Assembly: GCA_955652195.1 (NCBI GenBank)
Contig: CATPBC010000428.1
Span: 1 to 6,184, forward strand
Length of the DNA: 6,184 nt
Reading direction: 5' to 3'
Source of the DNA: an uncultured Xanthobacteraceae bacterium
GTDB taxonomy: Bacteria > Pseudomonadota > Alphaproteobacteria > Rhizobiales > Xanthobacteraceae
This document shows positions 5,501 to 6,184 of this stretch, one piece after another. Below the pieces are notes generated by a model. That model did no database searches. It saw nothing but the letters and a program-made list of their open reading frames with translations, and was not told the DNA's origin. A program made the translations under genes and the position numbers. Within the stretch, counting starts at the first letter, position 1; each line of letters starts with the position of its first letter.

Positions 5501-6184
5501 CGCAGCAATCCATTGGTCAGCCCGCCGAGAACAACGACGCCGATCTCTTCGGTCTCGCCTGCGATAAGCTCGTTGAGCTTCTCCTCGCGAATGAATTTCT
5601 GCGCGGCCGGCAGGCGCTGTTCGATTTTCAGCCGTTCCTGCGTGAAGATCACCGGCGGATGCGCGAGCCGGCCATATTCGAAACGCGGCGGGCCGGCCAA
5701 GGGGCGATGCGCATTATAGAGGCCGCGTTTGTTGTCTTTAGTGGCAAACTCCCCGGTGACATGACAGGCGCGCACCCGCAGATCGATCATGACGGGCGCG
5801 TGGCTTGCCTCGGAGAGCTCAAAACCTTTTTCCACCATATGCACGATCGTTGGCAGATCGGGCCGCGGGTCGAGCAGCCAGATCGACGATTTCATTGCAT
5901 AGGCGTAGGACCGCTCCTGAATGACGCTCGCGCCCTCGCCGTAATCTTCACCGAGCACGATCAGCGCGCCGCCGATCACGCCCGGCGATGCGAGATTGGA
6001 CAGCGCGTCGGCGGCGACATTGGTGCCGACGATCGATTTCCAGGTCACCGCGCCGCGCAGCGGATAATTGATCGAGGCGCCAAGCATGGCCGCGGCAGCG
6101 GCTTCGTTGGTACAGGTCTCGACATGCACGCCGAGCTCGTCGAGGAGGTCCTTGGCGTCGACCATCACGTCCAGCAGATGCGAA
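2563..6184 (-). CDS. iorAB: Fused indolepyruvate:ferredoxin oxidoreductase, alpha + beta subunits in one chain (5' end outside window)
   Basis: Cytoplasmic enzyme of the 2-oxoacid:ferredoxin oxidoreductase superfamily; the family oxidatively decarboxylates aryl-pyruvates to aryl-acetyl-CoA with thiamine pyrophosphate (TPP) and iron-sulphur clusters. 1206 residues are visible, counted from the first full codon at 6183; the N-terminus is missing. Order: alpha pyrimidine-binding domain (1 to about 170, with NEAAAAAMLGASI at 26-38), a middle domain (about 210-325), the CTGCPERP motif at 365-372, TPP domain with GDGGFWHNGL at 436-445 and MQNG at 464-467, then a ferredoxin segment (CTGDHSC at 574-580, GCP at 585-587, CVGCGLC at 610-616, CP at 626-627). 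After a linker (about 655-695) comes the beta/gamma domain with GGEGGGVLTDW at 708-718 and STSIPGVAQRTGATTYH at 732-748. A DUF6537-like region fills the C-terminal third (KGYGDTHRRGSANY at 1134-1147). The frame continues past the GTG/ATG near 6168 to the edge, so those are not starts. A DUF3175 gene follows after 95 bases. Confidence 0.93.
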   Translation of the reverse strand, partial: SHLLDVMVDAKDLLDELGVHVETCTNEAAAAAMLGASINYPLRGAVTWKSIVGTNVAADALSNLASPGVIGGALIVLGEDYGEGASVIQERSYAYAMKSSIWLLDPRPDLPTIVHMVEKGFELSEASHAPVMIDLRVRACHVTGEFATKDNKRGLYNAHRPLAGPPRFEYGRLAHPPVIFTQERLKIEQRLPAAQKFIREEKLNELIAGETEEIGVVVLGGLTNGLLRAFERLDLADLYGASRIPIYVLNVAYPLLPEEVREFCAGKRAVLVVEEGAPDYVEQQINVILRGAGADTRVYGKGCLPASGDYTSEILLRGIAAFLAAARPAGIDAEEISRRVEHMLAHRSGVLAAVGDIPARPPNFCTGCPERPVFAAIKLAQREVGPVHISADIGCHSFATFAPFSLGNSILGYGMSLASAAAVAPNMAKRPIAVMGDGGFWHNGLITGVASNMFNKGDGVLVIMQNGYASATGQQYLPSSNAHRAGAPTGISIEKTLRALGVKWLRTVHSYSVAKMAATLKQAIQSAERGLKVIIADGECMLVRQRRIRVAQAEQLKRGARVVKTRYGVDDELCTGDHSCIRLSGCPSLTVKPNPDPLRSDPVATVIESCVGCGLCGEVAHAAVLCPSFYRADIVTNPNWWDRTLAAIRNRVIAWLSRGSTLASLQGTSVGEDSPSQRRGEVQFAKGDQGSSGRPIAKPISILIAALGGEGGGVLTDWIVAAAASQGFPVQSTSIPGVAQRTGATTYHIEMVPAPMSSGDVESNRRPILALAPGIGDVDLLIASELLEAGRAVASGYITADRTTTIASTSRSYLVVEKMAMSDGRYDPQRLISAVEKNSRQALLLDLEAIAREAGAMINAVMLGAIAGARALPISADAFEAAIQADGKAVDANLRGFRAGFAAAAAGSRLPQQSAKRQHAASPIVADLEAEIAGMPLVAHTVMTEGVRRLAAYQDHAYARLYLDRLEPICDADIKAASGGRLLAATARQLALRMSYEDVIRVAQAKIDPARIARITRELGVKPQQTFSVSEFLKPGIDEFCSILPTSLAGAMLRLAQRYPALGRAHYAMAVNSRSISGYLRFAILAKLRPFRRKTFRFRQEQEAIEAWLRLTVQAASLSAEFAVEIAECAGLIKGYGDTHRRGSANYNAIAAQVIAPALAGAMPARQAIDAVASARTAALVDPEGEALAKCLAGLASAPAHAIAAE
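4127..4175 (-). repeat. Imperfect palindrome inside the alpha-beta linker of the IOR gene
   Basis: Two nested inverted repeats share one centre region: outer arms TTGGCGAA (4127-4134) and TTCGCCAA (4168-4175), 8 of 8 pairing, and inner arms CTCTCC (4141-4146) and GGAGAG (4160-4165), 6 of 6 pairing, with a 13-base loop. The inner motif resembles the CTCTCCCC...GGGGAGAG intergenic palindromes common in Bradyrhizobium-type genomes, as I recall them. It lies entirely in coding sequence, at linker residues 670-686, where two separate genes would normally meet. No second copy is present in the window. Confidence 0.6.

Noticed and set aside
6163..6168. GTG/ATG pair as the start of the IOR gene
   Set aside because: The frame stays open to the window edge with family-like residues (SHLLD), and the alpha domain would lack its N-terminal part, so the gene begins beyond the edge.
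1..6184. CRISPR array, insertion sequence or phage genes
   Set aside because: No regularly spaced repeats, transposase-like frames or terminal inverted repeats with target duplications were found.

Overview
The window is a GC-rich stretch whose genes all read on the minus strand, so the biological order runs from high to low coordinates. The codon use, the oxygen-era style of indolepyruvate oxidoreductase with a long C-terminal extension, a DUF3175 protein and a TRAP transporter all point to an alphaproteobacterium, most likely Hyphomicrobiales (Bradyrhizobium/Rhodopseudomonas-like). This is inferred from protein family resemblance, not from a search.

Layout, right to left. (1) 6184-2563: one very long open frame, entering from beyond the right edge, that carries both the alpha part (thiamine pyrophosphate domains plus a ferredoxin-like 2[4Fe-4S] segment) and the beta/gamma part (glycine-rich oxidoreductase domain plus a C-terminal DUF6537-like region) of an indolepyruvate:ferredoxin oxidoreductase. 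These are usually two adjacent genes. Here they are joined by a roughly 40-residue linker, and the DNA of that linker contains an imperfect palindrome. (2) 2467-2090: a 125-residue DUF3175 protein with a very basic Ser/Arg/Lys tail. (3) 2025-1951: tRNA-Gly with anticodon CCC and an encoded CCA end. (4) 1783-1202 and 1174-1: dctQ and dctM, the two membrane subunits of a TRAP transporter; dctM leaves the window on the left. No substrate-binding dctP gene is visible.

The IOR enzyme would oxidatively decarboxylate aryl-pyruvates (transamination products of aromatic amino acids) to aryl-acetyl-CoA and pass electrons to ferredoxin. The TRAP transporter imports an unidentified, probably acidic, solute. 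A functional link between the two is possible but only positional, since a tRNA gene and an unrelated small gene separate them. The most notable observations are the fused IOR with a palindrome inside its linker, and a Cys-to-Asp replacement in its first iron-sulphur motif. Intergenic regions are short (under 170 bases) and hold only weak promoter and hairpin candidates.
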